From NCBI GenBank assembly GCA_017983755.1, contig JAGOAU010000003.1:62001-126000 (forward strand): a DNA stretch of 64,000 nt, in the 5' to 3' direction. Positions 16,652-25,158 of this stretch are shown in pieces (within the stretch, counting starts at the first letter, position 1; each line of letters starts with the position of its first letter). A program made the position numbers and the translations under genes. Below the pieces are notes generated by a model. It saw only the letters and a program-made list of their open reading frames with translations, had not been told where the DNA came from and did not search any database. This stretch comes from Azonexus sp. (GTDB lineage Bacteria > Pseudomonadota > Gammaproteobacteria > Burkholderiales > Rhodocyclaceae).

Positions 16652-17713
16652 TCAGGCACCGTTGTGGCCGCCCGCGGTTCGTGCGCGCCGCCGCCACAGC
16701 GCCGGTGGAACGCCTTCCCAGCGGGAAAAGGCCCGGTTGAACGCGGTGACGTCCGAATAGCCGAGCAGCGAGGCGATGTATTCGATGCTGCTCCGGGTGT
16801 CGCACAGCAACTGGCGGGCGGTCTGGTGGCGGGCTGCGGCGTACAGCTTGCGAAAGCTCGTGCCGCTGTCCTTGAGGCGGCGGTTCAGGGTGCGCTGATG
16901 CATCGAAAAATGGCTGGCCAGTTCATCGAGGGTGCAACGTTGGTTGCCGAGCAGGAAGAGCAGGGTCTGGTAGGCCTTTTCACGGAAATCCTGGTTGGAA
17001 TAGCGCCGCATGTCCTCGATGTGCTGCAGGAGATGCTGGCGCAACAGCGGATCGGCGAGTTGCACCGGCCTGGTCAGCCAGGCGGTGGGGAAGACCACTG
17101 CATTGTGCGGGGCGTTGAAGCGCAGGGGCGCCGCCTGGAAGAAGCGTTGGTAGGCGCCGGGATCGGCTGGCGCGTCGTGGCGGAAGCAGACTTCGAGGGG
17201 CTGCCATGCCGGACCGCAAAGGCCGTGCATGATGTTCCACATGATCGCCACCGCGGCATCGCCGATCTGGTCCGTCGCTTCGATGCCGGGCTGATGGATC
17301 GTATAGCCGAGCAGCGTGGTTTCGTCGCCGACCTCCATGAATGGTGCCGCCCCCCGGTCGTGCAGGTCGATGTTGCTGATGGCTTCGTTGAGCGCCGTCA
17401 CCACGTCCGGCGCGTTCCGGAGCAGGAAGCCGGGGGCGCCGAGCGTCGAGGCATTGCCGCGCTGGCCGATCAGGAGCCCGAAATGTGGGCAGCCGGTCGC
17501 GCGAACGGAGGCCGTGATGACGCGTGCCATCAGTTCATAGGGCAGGAGGTTGTCGGGGTTGTTGAAATAGCTTTCGACCAGTCCGAACCGCCTCAGCAGC
17601 GGGCCGGGCGCGACGCCGAATTCCCGGAGCAGGTCCGGCAGCACGGATACTGGCGCGATACGAATTTCCCCCTTTTTCGGCAAGGGAAACTTGGAAATCT
17701 CTGTGTAAGGCAT
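16652..17713 (-). CDS. AraC-family transcriptional regulator (OruR/ArgR-type, Arabinose_bd domain)
   Basis: 353 residues. The N-terminal 200 residues match the ligand-binding domain of this AraC subgroup (VSVLPDLLREFGV, ATGCPHFGLLIGQ, TLGAPGFLLRNAPDVVTAL). The C-terminal HTH pair includes CTLDELASHFSMHQRTLNRRLK and IEYIASLLGYSDVTAFNRAFSRWEGVPP. It is transcribed away from the envelope/sulfatase cluster, with 213 bp between the two, and is the best candidate for its regulator. The ligand cannot be read from sequence. Confidence 0.9.
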   Translation of the reverse strand: MPYTEISKFPLPKKGEIRIAPVSVLPDLLREFGVAPGPLLRRFGLVESYFNNPDNLLPYELMARVITASVRATGCPHFGLLIGQRGNASTLGAPGFLLRNAPDVVTALNEAISNIDLHDRGAAPFMEVGDETTLLGYTIHQPGIEATDQIGDAAVAIMWNIMHGLCGPAWQPLEVCFRHDAPADPGAYQRFFQAAPLRFNAPHNAVVFPTAWLTRPVQLADPLLRQHLLQHIEDMRRYSNQDFREKAYQTLLFLLGNQRCTLDELASHFSMHQRTLNRRLKDSGTSFRKLYAAARHQTARQLLCDTRSSIEYIASLLGYSDVTAFNRAFSRWEGVPPALWRRRARTAGGHNGA

Positions 17714-17926
17714 TTTCGGCCGCCTGTTTTTCGTCGATGTCGTGAATTGTCAATTATTTGTCGGAAACTGTCATTCAATGAATTTTGCATGGGACTAGAA
17801 TGCCGTGTGACCCACTTGCCTGGCCGTCTTGCTGGCGGCAATTTGGTCAGCCCGCCGTCAGATGCGTTACCTATGCTTCATGCGGTGACGTAATCCGGTA
17901 AATCCAGCAATCCACAGGGGGTAGGG
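17714..17926. promoter_or_regulatory. AT-rich divergent regulatory region between AraC-type regulator and envelope cluster
   Basis: The stretch 17745-17800 is markedly more AT-rich than its surroundings and contains an ATTCA-A-TGAAT inverted repeat at 17773-17783 and two TGTCA words (17754 and 17769) spaced 15-16 bp apart. This is the expected place for regulator binding and for both promoters; no convincing -35/-10 pair could be fixed. Confidence 0.4.
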
Positions 17927-18781
17927 ATGCAAAAACGATTTTCCATGGCTGCGTTGGCGGCGGCACTGCTGCCCGCATTCGCTGCCCAGGCACAAACCGC
18001 GGCCGAAGCGGACGGCTGGAAGTTTTCCGTCATGCCCTATCTGTGGCTGCCGGCGGTCGACGGCAAATTCAACTTCGGCCCGCCGCCGGTGAACGGCGGC
18101 AGCGCCAAAGTCGAACTCGATGCCGGCAACTACCTCGACAGCCTGGACTTCGCCGGCATGCTCAGCGGCACCGCCCGCAACGGGCGCTGGGTGATCGGCA
18201 CCGATCTGATCTACCTGCATTTCTCCAACACCGACAGCAAGGTCACCAGCGTCGATCTCAATCCCGGCAGCGGGCCGATCAACGTCGCAACGTCGTCGCT
18301 CAACGCCGGCGCCAGTGCCGACCTCAAGGGCATGGTGTGGACCATGGCCGGCGGCTATGCGTTGGTCCAGGAGCCGAAGGCGAACCTGGAGGTGATCGGC
18401 GGCTTCCGCTACCTGGGTCTCGACGTCAAGAGTGACTGGCAGTTGACGACCACGGTGACCGGCACCGGTCCGCTTGGCAATACGGCCACTTTCGGGCGTT
18501 CCGGCAGCGCCGACAAAAGGGAAAACATCTGGGCCGGCATCGTCGGCGCCAGAACGCGTTTCAACTTCGGTGACAGCGACTGGTTCGGCAATGCCTACGT
18601 CGACGTCGGCGGCGGTTCCTCGACCTTCACCTGGCAGGGCGTGGCCGGGGTCGGCTACGCCTTCAAGTGGGGCGACGTCATTCTCGACTACCGCTATCTC
18701 TATTACAGCCAGGACAACGGCAAGCTCATCGACAACCTGAGTTTCGGCGGTCTGGCGCTTGGCGCCAATTTCCGGTTCTGA
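17927..18781 (+). CDS. Outer-membrane beta-barrel protein
   Basis: 284 residues with signal peptide ending FAAQAQ. The mature protein alternates aromatic-ended strands (WKFSVMPYLWLPAVDG, WVIGTDLIYLHFS, MVWTMAGGYALV, YLGLDVKSDW, VILDYRYLYYS) and finishes GGLALGANFRF with the C-terminal Phe needed for BAM insertion. First gene of the cluster, GGGG-type ribosome site before ATG. Likely an eight- to ten-strand barrel; substrate unknown. Confidence 0.85.
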   Translation: MQKRFSMAALAAALLPAFAAQAQTAAEADGWKFSVMPYLWLPAVDGKFNFGPPPVNGGSAKVELDAGNYLDSLDFAGMLSGTARNGRWVIGTDLIYLHFSNTDSKVTSVDLNPGSGPINVATSSLNAGASADLKGMVWTMAGGYALVQEPKANLEVIGGFRYLGLDVKSDWQLTTTVTGTGPLGNTATFGRSGSADKRENIWAGIVGARTRFNFGDSDWFGNAYVDVGGGSSTFTWQGVAGVGYAFKWGDVILDYRYLYYSQDNGKLIDNLSFGGLALGANFRF

Positions 18782-18849
18782 CCCGGGGTGCCGCGTTGCG
18801 TGCGCGGCATTCCTTGTCAGCTGCAACTCCAAGCATGAAGGAGCAAGAA

Positions 18850-21360
18850 GTGAGAAAAACTTCCCGTAATCTGATTTTTGGTGCTGTGGCGCTGTTGACC
18901 GCAGCAATCTCCGGGCTGGGCTTGGCCCAGCAGGTGACCGGCGTGCTCGGCTCGCCCAGTGCGACGACGACGGTCAGCAACAAGCAGTTGCCGGCGCCCG
19001 ATCCCAAGTTCGGTGGCGTGATCAAGAACGATGCGCTGAGTTCCAAGGCCTGGTGGGCGCCGCGTATCGTGCCGCCGAAGAACGCGCCCAACGTGCTGCT
19101 GATCATCACCGACGATGCCGGCTTCGGCGTGCCGAGCACCTTCGGCGGCGTCATCCCGACGCCGACCATGGACCGCATCGCCAATGAAGGCCTGCGCTAC
19201 AACCGCGTGTTCTCGACCGCGCTGTGCTCGCCGACCCGGGCCGCGCTGATCACCGGGCGCAACCACCACTCGGCCGGATTCGGCGTGATTTCCGAGCAGT
19301 CGACCGGCTTCCCTGGCTACAACAGCATCATCGGCAAGGACAAGGCGACGATTGGCCGCATGCTGAAGGACAACGGCTATTCCACCGCCTGGTTCGGCAA
19401 GGACCACAATGTCCCGGCCTTCCAGGCGAGCCAGGTCGGCCCCTTCGATGAGTGGCCGATCGGCATGGGCTTCGAATACTTCTACGGCTTCATCGGCGGC
19501 GACGCCAACCAGTGGGAGCCGAACCTGTTCCGCAACACGACGCAGATCTATCCGTTCCAGGGCAAGGCGCCCGGCACCTGGAACTTGGTCACGGCGATGG
19601 CCGACGACGCCATCGACTACATGACGCGCATGCACCAGATCGACCCGTCGAAGCCGGTCTTCATCAAGTACGCGCCGGGTGCCACGCACGCCCCGCACCA
19701 CCCGACCAAGGAGTGGGCGGACAAGATCAGTGCCATGCACCTGTTCGACGGTGGCTATGAAAAACTGCGCGAAACCATTTTCGCCAACCAGAAAAAGCTG
19801 GGCGTGATCCCGCAGGACGCCAAGCTGGCGCCGTGGCCGAAGGAGATGCTCAAGCCCTGGGATGAGCTGACAGCCGACGAGAAAAAACTATTCATCAAGC
19901 AGGTCGATATCTTCGCTGCCTATGCTGCCTACAACGACCACGAGATCGGCCGCGTCATCCAGTCCTTCCAGGATCTCGGCAAGCTCGACAACACGCTGGT
20001 CATCTACATCAACGGCGACAACGGCACCAGCGCCGAGGGCGGCCCGCTCGGCACGCCGAACGAGGTAGCGTTCTTCAACGGCCTGAACAAGCTGCCGGCC
20101 GAAGTGCAGTTGAAGTTCTACGATGTCTGGGGCACCGAGCAGACCTACAACCACATGTCGGCCGGCTGGTCGTGGGCCTTCGATACACCGTTCGACTGGT
20201 TCAAGCAGAACGCCTCGCGGCTCGGCGGCATCAACCAGAACATGGTGGTGTCGTGGCCGGCGCGCATCAAGGACAAGGGCGCGCTGCGCGAGCAGTTCGT
20301 GCACGTCATCGACGTCGTGCCGACCATCCTCGAAGCGGCGGGCATCAAGGCGCCGGAGATGGTCGACGGTATCAAACAGGCGCCGATCGAGGGCACCAGC
20401 TTCGTCTATACCTTCGACGCAGCCAACGCCAAGGCGGCATCGCGGCACAAGATCCAGTACTTCGAGATGATGGGCCAGTGGGCGCTCTATGACGATGGCT
20501 GGCTGCTCAGCACCAAGGTCAATCGCGCGCCGTGGGAAGCCTTCGGTCCGGCCAACCCCGACCCGCTGAACAATCAGGAATTCCAGCTCTACAACCTGAA
20601 GGCGGACTGGAGCCAGACCGAAGACATTGCCGCCAAGAACCCGCAGAAGGTCAAGGAAATGCGGCAGCACTTCCTCGCCGAGGCCAGGAAACACCAGGTT
20701 CTGCCGCTCGACGCTTCGGTGGCGGCGCGCATCGTCGCACCGCGACCGAACATCACGGCCGGGCGCAGCGAGTTCGTCTATACGCGGCCGATGGTCGGTT
20801 TGCCGCAGGGTGATTCGCCGTTGCTGCTCAACACCTCCTACACCGTCACCGCAGACATCGAGGTGCCGCAGGGCGGCGCCGAGGGCATGATTCTTACGTC
20901 TGGCGGACGCTTCGCGGGCTACGGCTTCTACCTGCTCAAGGGCAAGCCGGTGTGGCTGTGGAACATGGTCGATCTGGAGCGCCTCAAGTGGGAAGGCGCG
21001 GATGCGCTGACGCCCGGCAAGCACACCGTCGAGTTCGACTTCAAGTATGACGGTCTGGGTGCCGGCACGCTGGCGTTCAACAACTTCAGCGGCGTCGGCC
21101 GCCCCGGTACCGGTACGCTCAAGGTCGATGGCAAGGTGGTCGCCACCAAGACGATGCCGAAGACCCTGCCGATGATCCTGCAATGGGACGAGAGCTTCGA
21201 CATCGGCTCCGACACGCTGACCGGCGTGAATGACGCCGACTACCGGCCGCCGTTCCCGCTGACCGCCAAGCTCAACAAGTTGACGATCAAGCTTGACCGG
21301 CCGCAGTTGTCGCCCGCGGACATCAAGAAGATGGAAGCGGCGATGAAGGGCAAGGACTGA
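18850..21360 (+). CDS. Type I (formylglycine) arylsulfatase, exported
   Basis: 836 residues from GTG 18850, preferred over ATG 18835 because AAGGAG ends 6 nt upstream of GTG and gives a clean signal peptide RKTSRNLIFGAVALLTAA. Metal-site start NVLLIITDDAGFG and the sulfatase signature CSPTRAALITGRN with Cys126 as the residue converted to formylglycine. Further blocks: TAWFGKDHN, FIKYAPGATHAPHHP, YINGDNGTSAEGGPLGTPNE. About 170 C-terminal residues form a beta-rich extension after the catalytic domain. It hydrolyses sulfate esters in the periplasm; substrate unknown. No formylglycine-generating enzyme gene is in the window. It is much longer than compact arylsulfatases (about 530). Confidence 0.92.
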   Translation: MRKTSRNLIFGAVALLTAAISGLGLAQQVTGVLGSPSATTTVSNKQLPAPDPKFGGVIKNDALSSKAWWAPRIVPPKNAPNVLLIITDDAGFGVPSTFGGVIPTPTMDRIANEGLRYNRVFSTALCSPTRAALITGRNHHSAGFGVISEQSTGFPGYNSIIGKDKATIGRMLKDNGYSTAWFGKDHNVPAFQASQVGPFDEWPIGMGFEYFYGFIGGDANQWEPNLFRNTTQIYPFQGKAPGTWNLVTAMADDAIDYMTRMHQIDPSKPVFIKYAPGATHAPHHPTKEWADKISAMHLFDGGYEKLRETIFANQKKLGVIPQDAKLAPWPKEMLKPWDELTADEKKLFIKQVDIFAAYAAYNDHEIGRVIQSFQDLGKLDNTLVIYINGDNGTSAEGGPLGTPNEVAFFNGLNKLPAEVQLKFYDVWGTEQTYNHMSAGWSWAFDTPFDWFKQNASRLGGINQNMVVSWPARIKDKGALREQFVHVIDVVPTILEAAGIKAPEMVDGIKQAPIEGTSFVYTFDAANAKAASRHKIQYFEMMGQWALYDDGWLLSTKVNRAPWEAFGPANPDPLNNQEFQLYNLKADWSQTEDIAAKNPQKVKEMRQHFLAEARKHQVLPLDASVAARIVAPRPNITAGRSEFVYTRPMVGLPQGDSPLLLNTSYTVTADIEVPQGGAEGMILTSGGRFAGYGFYLLKGKPVWLWNMVDLERLKWEGADALTPGKHTVEFDFKYDGLGAGTLAFNNFSGVGRPGTGTLKVDGKVVATKTMPKTLPMILQWDESFDIGSDTLTGVNDADYRPPFPLTAKLNKLTIKLDRPQLSPADIKKMEAAMKGKD
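18874..18905 (+). repeat. Dispersed 32-bp motif (GTTGAC variant) at sulfatase start
   Basis: GTTGACCGCAGC at 18894-18905 (two changes) with ATTTTTGG at exactly -20; no proximal tract. In signal-peptide codons (LLTAA). Confidence 0.35.
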
Positions 21361-21374
21361 TTGGAGCGATAGCG

Positions 21375-21395
21375 CTGGCGCCTTTCCGGCGCCAG
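21375..21395. other. Intergenic stem-loop after the sulfatase gene
   Basis: CTGGCGCC (21375-21382), loop TTTCC, GGCGCCAG (21388-21395): an uninterrupted 8-bp stem without a following T-run, 15 bp after the sulfatase stop and 29 bp before the next start. More likely an mRNA-stabilising or attenuating hairpin within an operon than a full terminator. Confidence 0.55.
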
Positions 21396-21423
21396 CCAGG
21401 CATTTTCCGGAGGCTGCGCGTTG

Positions 21424-21858
21424 ATGATGAAAATTGCCGTATTTTTGCTGTCGACCGCAGCACTGAGCGTCAGCCTGATTCCGCTGTCAGCGCAGGCGCA
21501 AGTCAAGGCGGAAGCGCCCGCGGCGCTGGCCGATAGTGTCTTCGGCGCCTTGCCGGGACGCTGGGTGCGGCCCGATGGCGGCTACGTCATCAATATCCGG
21601 CGCGTCGACCCCGACGGCAAGCTCGACGCCTCCTACGCGAATCCGAATCCGCTGCCGTTTTCCCGGGCCGAGGCGACGCGCGATGGCAAGGCCGTCAGGC
21701 TGTTCTTCGAACTGCGCGCTGGCGGTTACAACGGTTCCACCTACACCCTGACCTACGACCCGGCGCACGACGTTCTCAAGGGCGTCTATTTCCAGGCCAT
21801 CGCGCAGCAGAAGTTCGATATCCATTTCACCCGCGCCGCTGCTGGCGCAAGGCAGTAA
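21424..21858 (+). CDS. Small periplasmic protein of unknown function
   Basis: 144 residues from ATG 21424 (GGAGG at 21409-21413); TTG 21421 or ATG 21427 are alternatives. Signal peptide ends LSAQAQ. The mature part looks like a small beta-sandwich or lipocalin-like fold: LPGRWVRPDGGYVINIRRVDP, AVRLFFELRAGGYNGSTYTL, YDPAHDVLKGVYFQA. The pattern of a coating/deviation from expected product is reminiscent of proteins that bind small ligands, but I do not recognise the family. Sits between the sulfatase and the OmpA-like gene. Confidence 0.75.
   Translation: MMKIAVFLLSTAALSVSLIPLSAQAQVKAEAPAALADSVFGALPGRWVRPDGGYVINIRRVDPDGKLDASYANPNPLPFSRAEATRDGKAVRLFFELRAGGYNGSTYTLTYDPAHDVLKGVYFQAIAQQKFDIHFTRAAAGARQ
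21430..21461 (+). repeat. Dispersed 32-bp motif at start of small periplasmic protein gene
   Basis: GTCGACCGCAGC at 21450-21461 (one change from the reverse-complement core), T-tract at the proximal position and AAAATTGCC at exactly -20. It covers the signal-peptide codons. Confidence 0.55.
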
Positions 21859-21885
21859 TAAGTCCTTTTTTCACAGGAGCCGATC

Positions 21886-22452
21886 ATGCTTACGAAAATC
21901 ATTCTTCCCGCAGTGCTGGTGGCTTTCCTTGGCGGTTGCGTCAGCCAGGGCACGTATAACCAGGAAGTGCAGCAGGCCGATACGCTGGCCGCGCAGAACA
22001 AGACCTATCAGGCGCTGACTGCCCAGTTGCAGAGTGAAATAAAGGCCGATCAGGTACGCATCAAGCAGTTGCAGGGGCAACTGACGGTGACGCTGATCGA
22101 CGAAATCCTCTTCGCTTCGGGCAGCGCCGAAATGCACGCCAGCGGGCGGGCGACGCTGGAAAAGATCGTCGGCACGCTGCAGCAAGCCACCGGCAAGCGC
22201 ATCACCGTGCGCGGCTATACCGACAACGAGCCGATCGGTGCGGCACTGCGCGCCCGCTATCCGAGCAACTGGGAACTGTCGACCGCACGTTCCAGCGACG
22301 TCGTCCGCTTCCTGCAGGCCAAGGGCATCGACCCGGTTCGCCTGGAGGCCGCCGGGTACGGCGAGTATCAGCCTGTCGCTCCGAATACGACGGCGGCCGG
22401 CCGCAAGGAAAATCGCCGCATCGAAATCGTCCTGACCGACATGAAGTTCTGA
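21886..22452 (+). CDS. OmpA-family lipoprotein
   Basis: 188 residues. Lipobox LGGC (Cys18) followed by a short coiled-coil (EVQQADTLAAQNKTYQALTAQLQSEI) and an OmpA C-terminal peptidoglycan-binding domain: LFASGSAEMHASGRATLEKI, ITVRGYTDNEPIG, NWELSTARSSDVVRFL, GYGEYQPVAPN and RKENRRIEIVL. It would link the outer membrane to the cell wall. Third exported protein in a row downstream of the sulfatase; AGGAG lies 8 nt before ATG. Confidence 0.93.
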   Translation: MLTKIILPAVLVAFLGGCVSQGTYNQEVQQADTLAAQNKTYQALTAQLQSEIKADQVRIKQLQGQLTVTLIDEILFASGSAEMHASGRATLEKIVGTLQQATGKRITVRGYTDNEPIGAALRARYPSNWELSTARSSDVVRFLQAKGIDPVRLEAAGYGEYQPVAPNTTAAGRKENRRIEIVLTDMKF

Positions 22453-22483
22453 GCGCCATAGCCACACAAGCAAGGAGTTGATC

Positions 22484-22768
22484 ATGACCACGCATCTCAA
22501 GCCGATTGTCGCCGTTGCCGCAATGCTGGTTGCCGGAGCGGCGCACGCGCAGTACCCGATCCTTGACGCCGTCGCCAACCGGGTTGTCCAGAAATACCAG
22601 TCGGCCACATGCGAGGAATTGTGGCAGAAGAAAAGCGAGCCGAAATCGGCTGAGGAACAGCGGGTCATGCAGTTCCTGCGCGAGGACCCGCAGATGCGCA
22701 CGGCGTTCTTCAACAAGGTTTCCGGCCCCATCGTCAACAAGATGTTCGAATGCGGGATGATTCCATGA
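22484..22768 (+). CDS. Small exported protein of unknown function
   Basis: 94 residues, AAGGAG 6 nt before ATG 22484. Signal peptide MTTHLKPIVAVAAMLVAGAAHA. The mature 70 residues are helical and carry two Cys (SATCEELW and FECGMIP) that could form a disulfide. Its stop overlaps the next gene by 4 bp. Proteins with this ATCEELW...F-E-C pattern commonly sit beside DUF2092 genes as far as I recall; no function is known. Confidence 0.78.
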   Translation: MTTHLKPIVAVAAMLVAGAAHAQYPILDAVANRVVQKYQSATCEELWQKKSEPKSAEEQRVMQFLREDPQMRTAFFNKVSGPIVNKMFECGMIP

Positions 22769-23643
22769 CCCTTAGAAACCACCCCTTGCGCCAAGCGGCC
22801 ATTGCGCTGACCCTGGGCCTGCTGGCGGCGACCGCCAATGCTGCGCAGCCCGCCGCCAAACCGGCCAAGGCAGTCAGGCAGCAGGCGGCACCGGCCTTCA
22901 AGCCGATCCTTGAGGAGCGGGCGCTGGAGCTGCTGAAGGCAACCAGTGCGCGCCTGGCGGCGGCCAAGGCGATGTCGTTCACGGCGACCGTCAGCTATGA
23001 ATACCCGAGCAAACTGGGCCCGGCGATCGTGTATACCTCGCGCTACGACGTGGCGATGCAGCGGCCCGACCGCCTGCGGGTCATCACGGTGGGCGATGGC
23101 CCGGCCTCCGAGTTCTATTTCGATGGCAAGTCGATGATGGCGTTCGCGCCGGCGGAAAACCTGGTCGCCGTCGCCGATGCGCCGCCGACCATCGACGCGG
23201 CGTTGAAGAAGGCCTACGAGACGGCGGCGATCTATTTCCCATTCACCGACCTGCTCCTCGCCGACCCCTACGCCGCCCTCGCCGAGGGCGCGAAGCTGGC
23301 CTTCTACATCGGCCCGTCCGGCATCGTCGGCGGCGTCAAGACCGACATGCTGGCGTGGGCCAACGACGATGTCTTCATCCAGATCTGGATCGGCGCCGAC
23401 GACAAGCTGCCGCGCCGCATGCGCGCCGTCTATAGTGCCGACCCGCTGCGCCTGCGCCACGACATGGAACTGTCGAACTGGCAACTCGACCCGCAGCTTG
23501 CCGCCGACGCCTTTGTCTCGCAGAAGGCCAGGACGGCCACGCCGATGGCTTTTGCCCATCCCATCGTCGCGCCGCCGCCGGGCGTCAAGCCCTTGATGGA
23601 GGGCAAGGCAAAGCCGGCCAAATCTTCCGGTGGCACGAAATGA
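22765..23643 (+). CDS. DUF2092 periplasmic protein (LolA-like fold)
   Basis: 292 residues, ATGA overlap with the gene before. Signal peptide ends TANAAQ. Conserved DUF2092 features include LLKATSARLAAAKAMSF, YDVAMQRPDRLRV, EFYFDGKSMMAFAP, TIDAALKKAYE and RRMRAVYSADPLRLRHDMEL. The fold resembles LolA/LppX lipid carriers, which would suit handling of a hydrophobic molecule in the periplasm; this is inference. The Pro/Lys-rich C-terminal tail is probably disordered. Confidence 0.88.
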   Translation: MTLRNHPLRQAAIALTLGLLAATANAAQPAAKPAKAVRQQAAPAFKPILEERALELLKATSARLAAAKAMSFTATVSYEYPSKLGPAIVYTSRYDVAMQRPDRLRVITVGDGPASEFYFDGKSMMAFAPAENLVAVADAPPTIDAALKKAYETAAIYFPFTDLLLADPYAALAEGAKLAFYIGPSGIVGGVKTDMLAWANDDVFIQIWIGADDKLPRRMRAVYSADPLRLRHDMELSNWQLDPQLAADAFVSQKARTATPMAFAHPIVAPPPGVKPLMEGKAKPAKSSGGTK

Positions 23644-23657
23644 GAAGGGAGCGCGAT

Positions 23658-24350
23658 ATGAAAAAGTTGGCGACCGTGATTTCGGCCCTGCTGGTGGCCG
23701 GGCTGTGGACCTCCGAGGCGGCTGCCTGGCGCAGCGCCAATCGCTTCGGCGGCAGTACCGAGCACAGCTGGGGGGAAACCAGCCACGATAACCGCTGGGG
23801 CGGCAGCAGCGAGCATGTGGCCGGCGAGGGCACGGAACATACCAATGCCTATGGCGGCAACACCGCGCATGCCTACGGTGGCGGCACCGAACATACCAAT
23901 GTCTATGGCGGCCAGACCTATGGCGCGGCCGGCGCCGGCGTCGCACATACCTACCCCGGTGGCGCGACGGCGTATCGCCCGCCGGAGCCGGTTGCTGCCT
24001 ATCCGGCCTATCATCCGCCGGTCGCGGTGCCGGTTTATGCGGCCGGCTGCTACGGCTGTGCCGCCGCCGCCGGTGCCGTGGTCGGTGTGGCGGCCGGCGC
24101 AGCGGTCGCCTCCGCCAATACCGCGGCGGCGACGTCGAATGCCTACGCCGCCGGCGTGGCAGCTGGCGCTGCCGCCAGCGCACCGCCGCCGCCCCCGAGC
24201 TATGCGATGGGTACCAACTACGCGACCCTGCCGGCCGGTTGCGCGATGCCGACGGTCGGCGGCGCAACCTATTACCTGTGCGGGAACACCTGGTTCAAAC
24301 CGCTGTATGGCGCCAACGGCGTCTATTACCGCGTGGTGCCGACGCCATAG
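23658..24350 (+). CDS. Gly/Ala-rich exported protein with Thr/Ser-Glu-His repeats
   Basis: 230 residues, GGGAGCG before ATG. Signal peptide MKKLATVISALLVAGLW...AAAW. Residues about 30-85 repeat a 12-18-residue unit built on (S/T)EH or TAH with YGG (GSTEHSWG, SSEHVAGEG, GTEHTNAYGG, GTEHTNVYGG). A Pro/Tyr stretch and a CYGC motif follow, then an Ala/Gly membrane-like segment (GAVVGVAAGAAVASA) and a C-terminal domain TYYLCGNTWFKPLYGANGVYY of the type found in many small exported proteins. The His-rich repeat suggests metal or surface binding. Function unknown. Confidence 0.8.
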   Translation: MKKLATVISALLVAGLWTSEAAAWRSANRFGGSTEHSWGETSHDNRWGGSSEHVAGEGTEHTNAYGGNTAHAYGGGTEHTNVYGGQTYGAAGAGVAHTYPGGATAYRPPEPVAAYPAYHPPVAVPVYAAGCYGCAAAAGAVVGVAAGAAVASANTAAATSNAYAAGVAAGAAASAPPPPPSYAMGTNYATLPAGCAMPTVGGATYYLCGNTWFKPLYGANGVYYRVVPTP

Positions 24351-24387
24351 GCAAGTTCGGCAAGCGGAATCGAAACGGAGAAACATC

Positions 24388-25011
24388 ATGAAAACGTACC
24401 TCTCGATATTTGCTGCAGCCTTCTGCCTCGCTGTACCGCTGGCCGGTGCCACCGAGTTTTCCTGGGATCCGTTGAAGGATGTCGAGAGCGTCCTGCCCGA
24501 AGGCGTGCCCAACGAGGGCAAGATCATCCAGGCCCGCCATCAGGTCCGCGAGATGTCACAGGATGCGCTGGCCTCGCTCTACGAGATCCTGCCCGGCGCC
24601 CGGCGCGCCATCGAGCGTTCGGCGGGCTATGCGGTGTTCAGCACTTTCGGGGTCAAGCTCTTCTTTGCCGGCGGCACGACGGGCAAGGGCATGGTCGTCA
24701 ACAAGCGCACCGGCCGCCAGACCTTCATGAAGATGGCCCAGGTGCAGGGCGGCCTCGGCTTCGGGGTGAACAAGAACCGGCTGATCTTCGTTTTCGCCAA
24801 CGAACAGGCGCTACGTAATTTCATCGACCAGGGCTGGGAATTCGGCGCCCAGGCCAATGTCTCGGCGATGGCCGGCGGCCAGGGCGGCATGTTCACCGGC
24901 GCCGCAGCGATTGCCCCCGGCGTCTATCTGTACCAGCTTACCGATACCGGGCTGTCGGCGACGCTCACCGTCTCGGGCACCAAGTTCTTCAAGGACGGTG
25001 ATCTCAATTGA
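24388..25011 (+). CDS. SYLF/YSC84-domain exported protein
   Basis: 207 residues with signal peptide ending LAGATE. The SYLF (lipid-binding, Ysc84-like) domain occupies the C-terminal two thirds: SAGYAVFSTFGVKLFFAGGTTGKGMVVN, MAQVQGGLGFGVNKNRLIFVF, LRNFIDQGWEFGAQANVSA and GVYLYQLTDTGLSATLTVSGTKFF. Bacterial members bind phospholipid; a role at the envelope fits the neighbours. GGAG lies 10 nt before ATG. Confidence 0.87.
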   Translation: MKTYLSIFAAAFCLAVPLAGATEFSWDPLKDVESVLPEGVPNEGKIIQARHQVREMSQDALASLYEILPGARRAIERSAGYAVFSTFGVKLFFAGGTTGKGMVVNKRTGRQTFMKMAQVQGGLGFGVNKNRLIFVFANEQALRNFIDQGWEFGAQANVSAMAGGQGGMFTGAAAIAPGVYLYQLTDTGLSATLTVSGTKFFKDGDLN

Positions 25012-25016
25012 GGCCT

Positions 25017-25048
25017 GCTGCGGTCGACGGTTATTTTGTGGCGAATTC
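25017..25048 (-). repeat. Dispersed 32-bp motif, intergenic copy after SYLF gene
   Basis: GCTGCGGTCGAC at 25017-25028 (one change), TTATTTT proximal block and GAATTC at the distal position. Lies 5 bp after the SYLF stop codon in an intergenic stretch of 147 bp. Confidence 0.6.
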
Positions 25049-25158
25049 GAAGGAGATGCCGCCGTCGGTTCTTTACGCCCGAAGTGGCATCCGCTAGCTA
25101 TCGACGATCCTGGTGGCGCAATGAAATGTTCTTAACCAACGAAAGAAGCGAATCGATC

